A DNA stretch of 9,747 nt, from positions 1 through 9,747 of the forward strand of contig WQUF01000376.1 of NCBI GenBank assembly GCA_009785875.1, in the 5' to 3' direction. A model generated the notes under the pieces. The model ran no database searches. It saw only the letters and a program-made list of their open reading frames with translations, and had not been told where the DNA came from. Source of the DNA: Oscillospiraceae bacterium. Its GTDB lineage: Bacteria; Bacillota; Clostridia; Clostridiales; Clostridiaceae. Both the position numbers and the translations under genes were made by a program. Shown here in pieces: positions 1-6,163 of this stretch. Numbering within the stretch: position 1 is the first letter of the stretch; each line of letters opens with the position of its first letter.

Positions 1-691
1 CACGAGCCAGCATCCTTGCAATTGTTAAATTTAAATGCCCTTTATTCACTAAATCCATTGCTGTATCTGATAATCCTCTCAATGCTAAATAATTATTCAC
101 GGTATTCCTCGTTACACCAGTCTTTTGCGCAATGACCTCAGCGACATTGTATTCGTTACGATACACCTTATTTTTAGATAGAATAGTATCTAAAATAAAT
201 ATAGATTTTATTCGGTCTTCTAAAGATACCTTTCGATATTTTAAATTGCTGGCTATTATCAAGCCTTGGATCATCATAGGATCGGTTTTGCCTAACAGAA
301 TGCAAGGTACGCTTCGGAATCTATCATCTTTGCTGTTGGCATAGAGGCTCCTTAAAGCTAAAAGTCTATTTCTTCCACATACAACAGTGTATTTTTCATC
401 TGATTCTCGTTTAGTCACAACGAGTGGAGTTACTACCCCAAAAATTTCTATTGAAGAGACGAGGTCCAAGAATTCTTCGTTGTCAGGGAAAGAAAAGAAA
501 TTAATTGTAGTATCCATTTCTTCTAAATCATATAAATCGATCTGGTCTACTGTTTTTGAAAACTGCAGCTTATCAAAAGAAATCAAATTCTTTCTAATCT
601 CATCTCTATTATTTATTATTCCATCTTGTTTTAACTCATTTAAAAGATTTAAATCATATTCTTCTAAGGTAATCTTTTCATCATAAGACAT
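1..691 (-). CDS. ParB-like nuclease-fold/HTH DNA-binding protein, C-terminus cut off by window edge
   Basis: An open frame on the minus strand runs 230 codons from an ATG at 691 to the window edge without a stop; an AAAGGAG ribosome binding site lies 8 nt upstream. Residues about 74-90 (LVSSIEIFGVVTPLVV) match the first ParB/Spo0J box (L..SI...G...P..V). Residues 105-113 (CGRNRLLAL) sit where ParB has GERRxRA, and 151-160 (KYRKVSLEDR) where ParB has the RR.L.PLEEA motif. Residues about 182-230 match the ParB central helix-turn-helix (VAEVIAQKTGVTRNTVNNYL, then LSDTAMDLVNKGHL). The N-terminal 60 residues are acidic and not part of the standard domain. Family members bind centromere-like sites in chromosome or plasmid partition, or act as regulators; the classical GERR arginines are only partly kept (GRNR), so CTP use is uncertain. 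No ParA gene is visible. It is transcribed away from the Uma2 gene. A plasmid- or phage-type ParB, or a regulator, are both possible. Confidence 0.8.
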   Translation of the reverse strand, partial: MSYDEKITLEEYDLNLLNELKQDGIINNRDEIRKNLISFDKLQFSKTVDQIDLYDLEEMDTTINFFSFPDNEEFLDLVSSIEIFGVVTPLVVTKRESDEKYTVVCGRNRLLALRSLYANSKDDRFRSVPCILLGKTDPMMIQGLIIASNLKYRKVSLEDRIKSIFILDTILSKNKVYRNEYNVAEVIAQKTGVTRNTVNNYLALRGLSDTAMDLVNKGHLNLTIARMLAR

Positions 692-741
692 ATTATAATC
701 TCCTTTAAAATATAAATTCTACTATTTATCTATATTCGGTA

Positions 742-770
742 TTAATAATATTTATGATACTTTTGTTCAA
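742..770 (-). promoter_or_regulatory. possible sigma-A promoter for the ParB-like gene
   Basis: Reading the minus strand, TTGAAC (770-765) is followed after 17 nt by TATTAA (747-742), each 4 of 6 matches to consensus. The start codon is about 50 nt further downstream. The match is weak and rests on spacing and position only. Confidence 0.3.
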
Positions 771-820
771 TAAAATAGAGCTTAAGACATTTATTTGGAG
801 GTTTTCTTTATCCCAATTAC

Positions 821-862
821 AGCATAAATAATTGATAATTGATTTATGTGATGTCTTATGCT
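821..862. promoter_or_regulatory. nested inverted repeats in the ParB-like/Uma2 divergent region, possible operator
   Basis: AGCATAA (821-827) is repeated inverted as TTATGCT (856-862). Inside it, CATAAAT (823-829) is inverted as ATTTATG (842-848), around a loop made of the direct repeat AATTGAT AATTGAT (830-843). The dyads overlap the putative -35 of the Uma2 gene, a usual place for a repressor site. The AT-rich background makes chance dyads likely, so this is only a candidate. Confidence 0.25.
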
Positions 863-867
863 ACACT
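839..867 (+). promoter_or_regulatory. possible promoter of the Uma2-pepP-mnmH operon
   Basis: TTGATT (839-844), a 17-nt spacer and TACACT (862-867) give a 4/6 plus 4/6 sigma-A-like promoter, 23 nt before the chosen ATG at 890. If real, transcription would start near 873 with a very short leader containing the ribosome binding site. The TTG at 839, which could open a longer reading frame, would then lie in the -35 box and not be translated. Confidence 0.3.
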
Positions 868-875
868 TTTCATAC

Positions 876-883
876 AAGGGGGG
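876..883 (+). promoter_or_regulatory. ribosome binding site fixing the Uma2 start
   Basis: AAGGGGGG at 876-883 stands 6 nt before the ATG at 890. This decides for the ATG over the in-frame TTG at 839, which has no Shine-Dalgarno sequence before it. Confidence 0.65.
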
Positions 884-889
884 TATAAA

Positions 890-1504
890 ATGCTTGAAGT
901 TAGAAATTATGACGAACCCATATATGATGATCACACAAAAGTGATTAAGGAGATCATCGATGGTAAAATCTATTATATGTCTGGTGGCACTTCTTTACAC
1001 GAAATGATCATAAGAAGGTTAAGAGATGAGTTTATTAAATATTTTATCAAAATTGGTGATGAAAAATGCATAGTGTATACAGAAGGATTGGATATTTATT
1101 TAGATCCTAAGAATAAAAAAAATTATGTAGAACCTGATATATCTATAATATGTGATGAATCAAAGTTTTTTAAAAACGGATATAAAGGGGAACCAGAATT
1201 GATAGTGGAAGTTGCTTCTAGAGATACTAGAGCAAGGGATAGAGGCATAAAATATAGATCATATGCGGAATATGGTGTAAAAGAGTATTGGTTAATTGAG
1301 CCAAAATTTAAATCCATTGAACAATATATATTAGATAATGGCGTATATATTTTTAGGACTATGGTCACTTTATTCGATAAAGATGAGTTAACCGAAGATG
1401 AAACGAAAATAAAATCCACTACATTCGAAGGGTTGGATATAGATTTAAATAAGATCTTCAAAAAAGGAGACGAGGCATTTTTAAGCATAGGATTCGACGA
1501 TTAG
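890..1504 (+). CDS. Uma2-family (DUF820) PD-(D/E)XK endonuclease-like protein
   Basis: This 204-residue protein has the standard Uma2 layout. An N-terminal strand pair (EIIDGKIYYMSGG, 21-33) is followed by a helix with His37. Next come EPDISII (81-87, catalytic-type Asp83), PELIVEVAS (102-110, Glu107), the basic helix with Lys121, and the hallmark YAEYGVKEYWLIEP (125-138). The fold belongs to the PD-(D/E)XK nuclease superfamily. Uma2 proteins are abundant in cyanobacteria and scattered in Firmicutes, and their biological role is mostly unknown. The acidic and lysine positions are intact, so activity is plausible. The residues after about 160 form a short, family-specific tail. It is the first gene of a rightward group with pepP 30 nt downstream, and it is divergent from the ParB-like gene. 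The family call is firm; the function is not known. Confidence 0.9.
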   Translation: MLEVRNYDEPIYDDHTKVIKEIIDGKIYYMSGGTSLHEMIIRRLRDEFIKYFIKIGDEKCIVYTEGLDIYLDPKNKKNYVEPDISIICDESKFFKNGYKGEPELIVEVASRDTRARDRGIKYRSYAEYGVKEYWLIEPKFKSIEQYILDNGVYIFRTMVTLFDKDELTEDETKIKSTTFEGLDIDLNKIFKKGDEAFLSIGFDD

Positions 1505-1534
1505 CTTCTATTTAAAGAGAGGAGATTTTTTTAT

Positions 1535-3319
1535 ATGATTGATGAACGAATTAACCTGTTAAGGAATAAAATGATAGAAAGGAATATTGATTACTATATA
1601 GCAATAGATAGTGATTATCATAACAGCGAACACGTTGATCCACATTTTAAAGAGAGGTCATTTTTGACTGGTTTTACTGGATCCGCCGGAGTTATAATAG
1701 TTTCAAAAGATGAAGCATGCCTTTTTACAGATGGTAGGTATCACATTCAAGCTGAAGAGCAAATTAAAGGTTCCAGCATAAAATTATATAAAGTGGGACT
1801 TGAAGGAGTTATAAATCATTTAGATTATTTAAAGCAAAATGTTAAAGATGGTGATACAGTTGGTTTTGATGGAAGATGCTTTAGCTTAAACGATTTTGAA
1901 AGGATAAATGAGCAATTTAAAGGCAAAGATGTAAAAACTAAAATCGATTTTGATCTTGTAGGAGAAGTTTGGCATGATAGACCAGATGTATTTAAAGGCA
2001 GTGCATTTTCACTGGATTTAAAATATTGTGGCAAAACTCGAGAAGAAAAGCTCAAAGATGTAAGGTGTAAAATGGAAGAACTTAATGCATCCCATTATGT
2101 TATATCTTCTTTAGATGATATCGCTTGGCTTTTAAATATAAGAGGGAACGATATCCCACATAACCCAATTGTTGTAAGCTTTCTATTAATAGATAGAGAT
2201 GATGTTTTCTTTTTTGTAGATGGCGATAAGATCTCTGATGAAATTTCTTTAGAGCTTAAAAAAGCAGGAGTAAAATTAAAAAAATATGGAGATATCTACG
2301 ATTTTATTGAGAGCATCAAAGAAGGATCGATTTTATTTGATAAATCAAAGACTAATTGTAAATTAGTTAATTCTATTGATAAAAATGTAAAAAAGATCAT
2401 GCTAAGAAATATTACTACAGATATGAAGTCCATTAAAAATGAAGTTGAGATTAAAAATATTAGAGAAGCAGAGATTAAAGATTGTGTAGCTTTTGTTAAA
2501 TTTTTCTCATATCTTGAAGACCACATAGAAAAAGATACTATAACTGAACTTGATGTCTCAGATCTTCTCTTAAAGTTTAGAAAAGAGCAGGAAGGTTTTA
2601 TAGAGCTAAGCTATGAGACAATAGCCGGATATATGGAGAATGCAGCTTCTGCTCATTATCAGGCAACAAGTGAAAAATACAGCGTATTAAAACCTGAGGG
2701 ATTTTTATTGATCGATTCAGGAGGTCAATATTACGGTGGAACTATAGATATAACGAGGACCATTTCATTAGGCAAAATTTCAGATGAAATGAAGAGAGAC
2801 TTTACTTATGCGCTTAAAGCGTTGATAAATCTTTCACGCACAAAATTTTTAAAAGGTACAAATGGTATATCTTTTGATATGATGGCAAGATCGGTTTTAT
2901 GGAATTATGGTTTAGATTATAAACATGGTACAGGTCATGGCTTAGGGTTTATGTTAAATGTACACGAAGGACCTCAAAGCTTTTCCTTAAGAGCAGATCC
3001 TAAAGTCTATATAGAACCTGGAATGGTTACAACAAACGAACCTGGTATCTATAAGGAAGGCAAATATGGAATTAGACACGAAAGCGATTTATTAGCAGTT
3101 TTAATAGGCAAAAATGAATATGGAGATACGTTTATGGAATTTGAAACTTTGACATATTGTCCATTTGATCTAAAATCCATCGATAAAAAATATCTTAATT
3201 CAGATGAGATAAATTGGTTAAACGAATATCATAAGAAGACCTATGAGCTTTTAAGTCCATTGCTTGAGGGTAGAGACTTGGATTGGCTTAAAAGGGCAAC
3301 TGTTCCGCTTTATGTTTAA
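1535..3319 (+). CDS. pepP: Xaa-Pro aminopeptidase (aminopeptidase P, M24B family), three-domain type
   Basis: The 594-residue cytosolic metallopeptidase removes an N-terminal residue preceding proline. It has the large three-domain architecture (two creatinase-like N-terminal domains, about 1-310, then the pita-bread catalytic domain, about 311-545), as in eukaryotic XPNPEP1. All five dimetal ligands are visible: Asp394 (LLIDSGG), Asp405 (TIDITRT), His468 (HGTGHGLG), Glu502 (NEPGIY) and Glu516 (IRHESD). The catalytic-type His464 is also present. The C-terminal WLNEYHKKTYELLSPLL segment (561-577) is typical of the long form. Start: ATG at 1535 behind AGAGAGGAG (1516-1524). No signal peptide or membrane segment is seen. 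It follows the Uma2 gene by 30 nt and overlaps mnmH by 8 nt, so the three are probably co-transcribed. Its likely role is recycling of proline-containing peptides. No damage is visible. Confidence 0.95.
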   Translation: MIDERINLLRNKMIERNIDYYIAIDSDYHNSEHVDPHFKERSFLTGFTGSAGVIIVSKDEACLFTDGRYHIQAEEQIKGSSIKLYKVGLEGVINHLDYLKQNVKDGDTVGFDGRCFSLNDFERINEQFKGKDVKTKIDFDLVGEVWHDRPDVFKGSAFSLDLKYCGKTREEKLKDVRCKMEELNASHYVISSLDDIAWLLNIRGNDIPHNPIVVSFLLIDRDDVFFFVDGDKISDEISLELKKAGVKLKKYGDIYDFIESIKEGSILFDKSKTNCKLVNSIDKNVKKIMLRNITTDMKSIKNEVEIKNIREAEIKDCVAFVKFFSYLEDHIEKDTITELDVSDLLLKFRKEQEGFIELSYETIAGYMENAASAHYQATSEKYSVLKPEGFLLIDSGGQYYGGTIDITRTISLGKISDEMKRDFTYALKALINLSRTKFLKGTNGISFDMMARSVLWNYGLDYKHGTGHGLGFMLNVHEGPQSFSLRADPKVYIEPGMVTTNEPGIYKEGKYGIRHESDLLAVLIGKNEYGDTFMEFETLTYCPFDLKSIDKKYLNSDEINWLNEYHKKTYELLSPLLEGRDLDWLKRATVPLYV

Positions 3320-4331
3320 AGAAAAAATATGCGAAGATTTATCAGACAGCGATATTTTAATAGATGTCAGAAGCCCAAAAGAATACAACGAAGCTCATAT
3401 AACAGGTGCAATTAATTTACCGATTTTAACAGATGAGGAGAGAGAAGAGGTTGGCACAATATATACAAAAAATACTGAAGAAGCAAAGCTTTTAGCTGTG
3501 AAATATGGATCGAATAAGATTTTTGATCTTTTTAAAAGCTTTGTTTCCTTATATGAAAAAGATAAAAATATCATCTTATATTGCGCTAGGGGTGGCATGA
3601 GAAGTTCATGCCTTGCTTCCATGATAGATTCACTTGGTTATAGAGTGTTTAAACTAAAAGGCGGATTTAAAGCCTATAGGAATTTTATAATCGCTTCTAT
3701 TCCAAAGGTCAATGAAAATATCAAATATGTAATGCTACATGGTAAAACTGGTGTTGGAAAGACGATATTGCTTAAAAGATTAAAGGAATCAGGTTTCGAT
3801 ACGTTAGATTTTGAAGAGGCAGCAAACCATCGTGGATCTGCACTTGGCTCCATTGGTCTTGGCAAATGCAATTCTCAAAAATATTTTGAATCCTATATAT
3901 ATGAAAGCTTAAAAAATAGGATGAGCAATTTAGTGTTCGTTGAAGCAGAGAGCAAAAGGGTTGGCAATTCTTTTATTCCAGATTCAGTAGAAAATTCAAT
4001 GGAGGAAGGTTTCCATATACTCATTGAGTTACCTATGATGGAAAGAATAAAAATCCTAAAGGAAGAATATTTAAACTTTGAGAATGTAGATGAAGAGATT
4101 AAAGAATCAATCATAAAATCAAGCAAGAATTTAGGCATTAAATTAACGACTAGATTGTTAGATTTATTAAGCACTAAAAACTACGATGAATTTATTGAAC
4201 TGATAAATATAAAATACTATGATCCGCTATATGAAAAGAGCATTAAGAAGTATGATTACGATTTAAAGATATATTCCATAGATAACGCAATAGATCAAAT
4301 AATTAATTTTATCCGCCACCAATACCAATAG
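3312..4331 (+). CDS. mnmH: tRNA 2-selenouridine synthase
   Basis: The protein is 339 residues from ATG 3312 (E. coli MnmH/YbbB is 364). An N-terminal rhodanese domain (about 10-125) opens with ILIDVRSPKEY and carries the active-site loop CARGGMRSS with Cys91, equivalent to E. coli Cys97. A P-loop domain follows, with HGKTGVGKT (143-151), the ANHRGSALG segment (171-179) and VEAES (210-214). The enzyme replaces sulfur by selenium in the 2-thiouridine at the wobble position of some tRNAs, via a geranylated intermediate, using selenophosphate from SelD. The organism is therefore expected to have selD; none is in the window. The chosen ATG overlaps the pepP stop (ATGTTTAA), implying translational coupling; the ribosome binding site is poor. 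A TTG at 3264 would add 16 residues and overlap pepP by 56 nt, which fits the family less well. The last codons form the left arm of a terminator. Confidence 0.93.
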   Translation: MFKEKICEDLSDSDILIDVRSPKEYNEAHITGAINLPILTDEEREEVGTIYTKNTEEAKLLAVKYGSNKIFDLFKSFVSLYEKDKNIILYCARGGMRSSCLASMIDSLGYRVFKLKGGFKAYRNFIIASIPKVNENIKYVMLHGKTGVGKTILLKRLKESGFDTLDFEEAANHRGSALGSIGLGKCNSQKYFESYIYESLKNRMSNLVFVEAESKRVGNSFIPDSVENSMEEGFHILIELPMMERIKILKEEYLNFENVDEEIKESIIKSSKNLGIKLTTRLLDLLSTKNYDEFIELINIKYYDPLYEKSIKKYDYDLKIYSIDNAIDQIINFIRHQYQ

Positions 4332-4344
4332 AGGTGGCGGTTTT
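4313..4344 (+). terminator. rho-independent terminator overlapping the end of mnmH
   Basis: CCGCCACC (4313-4320) pairs perfectly with GGTGGCGG (4333-4340) around a 12-nt loop, followed by TTTT (4341-4344). The left arm encodes part of the last residues of MnmH and the stop codon (4329-4331) lies in the loop. It is by far the most GC-rich stretch nearby. Confidence 0.8.
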
Positions 4345-4417
4345 AAAGAGTATTGAGATCATAAAATTTAGAGTGTCAACTAAATGAAATGCACCGAATT
4401 AAACCAGGTATGTATCT

Positions 4418-5164
4418 TCATCTAAGTAACAATTTCCTGGATAGTTCGATCATTAAGAATAAATCTGGGATTTTTTTAATGCTCATTTTAATGATTAAAT
4501 TATCCTTTAATAATATGTGTAAGATGCTGTCCTTTATGTAAAGCTCATCTATGTCTGAAAATTTAATGTCTTTATCTTTGAATATATAGCGGTCACCAGA
4601 AATGCTTATTTCGCCAAATTTCACGCTGCCATCTTTTAACAGAGAATCGTTCAATTTTTCCAAATTCTGCATAGTAAACACATCATTTATATCTTCATTT
4701 AGCTGTGCAAAATTTTTTATCAATCCACTTTTTAGGAGGATTTTTTTGCCGTTATTTAAAAGGATCTTAAGGGATATGTCCATGTTTTTTTCTCCAACAG
4801 TAACCAAGTACTTGTTGGATAAATTATAGTATTTAAAAGTATCGTAGTAAATGCTCTTTATATCTTCTATTGGATATCGAAAATTAATTCCAAGGGTTTT
4901 ATAGACAAATCCTCTTTCAAATACGATAAAACTTCTTGTTAAATTTATTAAATGAAAAAGGATGATAAATACAAAAACAATACTTGACACCAGCAAAATT
5001 ATGATGAGCGGAATAATATCAATTTTATTTTTGGCTTTATTAAATACATCTATACCATAAATAATAATAAAAGCTAAAATTGAGCCTATGCCAATTATTG
5101 AAATTAAAGATACATTTTTTTTAAATGTGTACGAATTAATTTTTTTGCCAAAGGATCTAACCAT
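4418..5164 (-). CDS. membrane protein with two N-terminal helices and a DUF6585-like (PH-like) domain
   Basis: The 248-residue protein starts at ATG 5164 with GAGGT upstream. A short basic N-terminus (RSFGKKINSYTFKK) precedes a hydrophobic segment at about 18-41, a linker, and a second at about 48-75. The basic start and two helices predict a hairpin with both ends in the cytoplasm. The rest is soluble and beta-rich. Its pattern is a first unit with FIVFERGFVY and YPIEDIKSIYY (about 79-107), then a second with VKFGEISISGDRYIFKDKDI and FSDIDELYI (about 181-210). These resemble the two PH-like halves of DUF6585 proteins, with a 'dI..i' strand after each. No catalytic residues are evident. It lies 28 nt downstream of a 204-aa gene of unknown function and is probably co-transcribed with it. 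The DUF resemblance is from memory of the pattern, not a search. Confidence 0.75.
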   Translation of the reverse strand: MVRSFGKKINSYTFKKNVSLISIIGIGSILAFIIIYGIDVFNKAKNKIDIIPLIIILLVSSIVFVFIILFHLINLTRSFIVFERGFVYKTLGINFRYPIEDIKSIYYDTFKYYNLSNKYLVTVGEKNMDISLKILLNNGKKILLKSGLIKNFAQLNEDINDVFTMQNLEKLNDSLLKDGSVKFGEISISGDRYIFKDKDIKFSDIDELYIKDSILHILLKDNLIIKMSIKKIPDLFLMIELSRKLLLR

Positions 5165-5192
5165 AAATGTACCTCGAACTATAAATTAAATT

Positions 5193-5807
5193 CTAGTTTA
5201 GTAACACTGCATCGTTAGGGATTAGACCATCTTGAAAATCAAGCACTTGATCTTCATTATTTAAATCCATTATGAATGGTACCCATGTTCCTCCTCTATC
5301 TAAAACAGCACTATAGCATTTTCCGTGTATTTTTTTAGAAGAGAATTGCCATAAAATATGGAATCCATCTTCATTTGTAAAGCCTTCATTGTTTGATTGA
5401 ATGATAGCTGAAGACAATTGTTTAAATATGAAACTTTGAATGGCTGAAAGCACTTCAAAACCAGAAAATTGAGAAATTTCCGGAAATATTTCAATTGCAT
5501 AAATTACATTTATTTCATCAAGATAATCTTGAAGCCATTCAGCAGATGAAGTAGGAGCAGCTTTCTTTAAAATTTTTTTAAAATCCTTTAATTCCTTTTT
5601 TGCAATAGGATCGTCTTTTTTATTATCTCTTTCAATAAAAAATATTTCTGTTCCATCGCATTGAACGGATACTTCCTTCCACTGAGCTTCTGTACCAAAT
5701 TCAAGCTTAAGAGAGCATTTTAAATTTTTTAAATATAAATAATTTCTTATATCGTTAAGTGGTACATATTTTTCATCTTTTGTTAAAATTCTTACAATTT
5801 GACCCAT
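5193..5807 (-). CDS. conserved-looking protein of unknown function (204 aa)
   Basis: I do not recognise this family. The 204-residue protein starts at ATG 5807 behind a strong GAGGAGAT ribosome binding site 7 nt away. It has no signal peptide or membrane segment and is acidic. Visible pieces: an N-terminal region (MGQIVRILTKDEKYVPLNDI) ending in a paired-strand pattern, a charged lysine-rich helix at about 68-82, a WLQDYLDEINVIYAIEIFPE segment (91-110), a hydrophobic helix at about 116-136, and a C-terminal part with DGFHILWQF (147-155) and RGGTWVPFIMDL (171-182). It is the first gene of a two-gene leftward unit with the membrane protein 28 nt downstream, and it diverges from aroA. Codon use is like its neighbours, so there is no sign of recent transfer. 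The strong start signal and length support a real gene. Confidence 0.75.
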   Translation of the reverse strand: MGQIVRILTKDEKYVPLNDIRNYLYLKNLKCSLKLEFGTEAQWKEVSVQCDGTEIFFIERDNKKDDPIAKKELKDFKKILKKAAPTSSAEWLQDYLDEINVIYAIEIFPEISQFSGFEVLSAIQSFIFKQLSSAIIQSNNEGFTNEDGFHILWQFSSKKIHGKCYSAVLDRGGTWVPFIMDLNNEDQVLDFQDGLIPNDAVLLN

Positions 5808-5917
5808 GACTTATCTCCTCTAACATAAAATAATATTATTTCTTAAATATATACTTATATTTACAAAATTAAAATATATAAATTTAATTTTATTAATTTT
5901 TGATCATAAAACTAGTT

Positions 5918-5933
5918 TGTCAACTTATTGACA
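5918..5933. promoter_or_regulatory. palindrome formed by two opposed -35 boxes
   Basis: TGTCAA-CTTA-TTGACA is a perfect inverted repeat. Its right arm is the -35 of the aroA promoter. Its left arm, read on the minus strand, is also TTGACA, pointing to the gene starting at 5807. The minus -10 at suitable spacing is poor (AAAAAT at 5901-5896, 16-nt spacer). It may be two back-to-back promoters or a regulator site. Confidence 0.45.
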
Positions 5934-5956
5934 CATATTTATACATGAACTATAAT
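5928..5956 (+). promoter_or_regulatory. consensus sigma-A promoter for aroA-aroE
   Basis: TTGACA (5928-5933), a 17-nt spacer and TATAAT (5951-5956) match the housekeeping consensus at all 12 positions with ideal spacing. The start point would be near 5963, about 200 nt before the aroA start codon. Confidence 0.85.
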
Positions 5957-6129
5957 GTAAAGAAAAATGCATGATTGCATAATCCCATATTTATATAATT
6001 TCAAATTAAAATTTATTTATACAAAAATATTTGATAAATCAAAATGTTTATAATAAAAATTTACTAAAATTAAAATAATTATAGCATATTTTTTTGTTAT
6101 TTTAAATTTAAACTCTTAAAATTGTTATA

Positions 6130-6138
6130 TGTTATAAT
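6130..6138 (+). promoter_or_regulatory. possible proximal extended -10 promoter of aroA
   Basis: TGTTATAAT (TGn plus a perfect TATAAT at 6133-6138) lies 12 nt before the aroA ribosome binding site. No -35 box is recognisable. Transcription from here would start near 6145, leaving a minimal leader. Confidence 0.35.
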
Positions 6139-6150
6139 TAAAAAATAAAT

Positions 6151-6157
6151 GGAGGTG
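6151..6157 (+). promoter_or_regulatory. ribosome binding site deciding the TTG start of aroA
   Basis: GGAGGTG at 6151-6157 is 6 nt before TTG 6164. The in-frame ATG at 6149 overlaps this sequence and would add five residues (MEVYH) not expected in the family, so the ATG is rejected as the start. Confidence 0.85.
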
Positions 6158-6163
6158 TATCAC

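Larger units (their letters stand above)
5808..6163. other. 356-bp AT-rich divergent intergenic region between the unknown operon and aroA
   Basis: No plausible ORF or structural RNA is seen on either strand. It holds a consensus promoter pointing to aroA (5928-5956), a palindrome shared by two opposed -35 boxes (5918-5933), a small dyad ATGCA-TGAT-TGCAT (5967-5980), and a second extended -10 box close to aroA. A start at the distal promoter would give a leader of about 200 nt. I see no T-box signature (no GGGTGG-type antiterminator bulge) and no terminator in the leader. Confidence 0.6.

Noticed and set aside
132..686. Two plus-strand ORFs in the first 700 bases
   Set aside because: Both are antisense to the ParB-like protein, whose 230 open codons match conserved motifs.
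797..801. GGAGG ribosome binding site at 797
   Set aside because: No start codon follows at usable distance, and the nearest frame stops at once; probably chance.
830..848. Fur/PerR box in the AATTGATAATTGAT stretch
   Set aside because: Only one half resembles GATAAT; the inverted half required for a 7-1-7 box is missing.
839..889. N-terminal extension of the Uma2 protein from TTG 839
   Set aside because: No ribosome binding site precedes the TTG. The ATG at 890 has AAGGGGGG at the right distance and begins where family members do.
3264..3311. Longer MnmH from TTG 3264
   Set aside because: It would overlap pepP by 56 nt and add residues absent from the family; the ATG overlapping the pepP stop is more usual.
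4374..4397. TGTCAACTAAATGAAATGCACCG resembling an insertion-sequence end
   Set aside because: Only one copy, no matching inverted end and no transposase in the window; the likeness is impressionistic.
6149..6163. ATG 6149 as the aroA start
   Set aside because: The codons would be made of the GGAGGTG ribosome binding site; the TTG at 6164 gives the expected N-terminus MKVIKITPSK.
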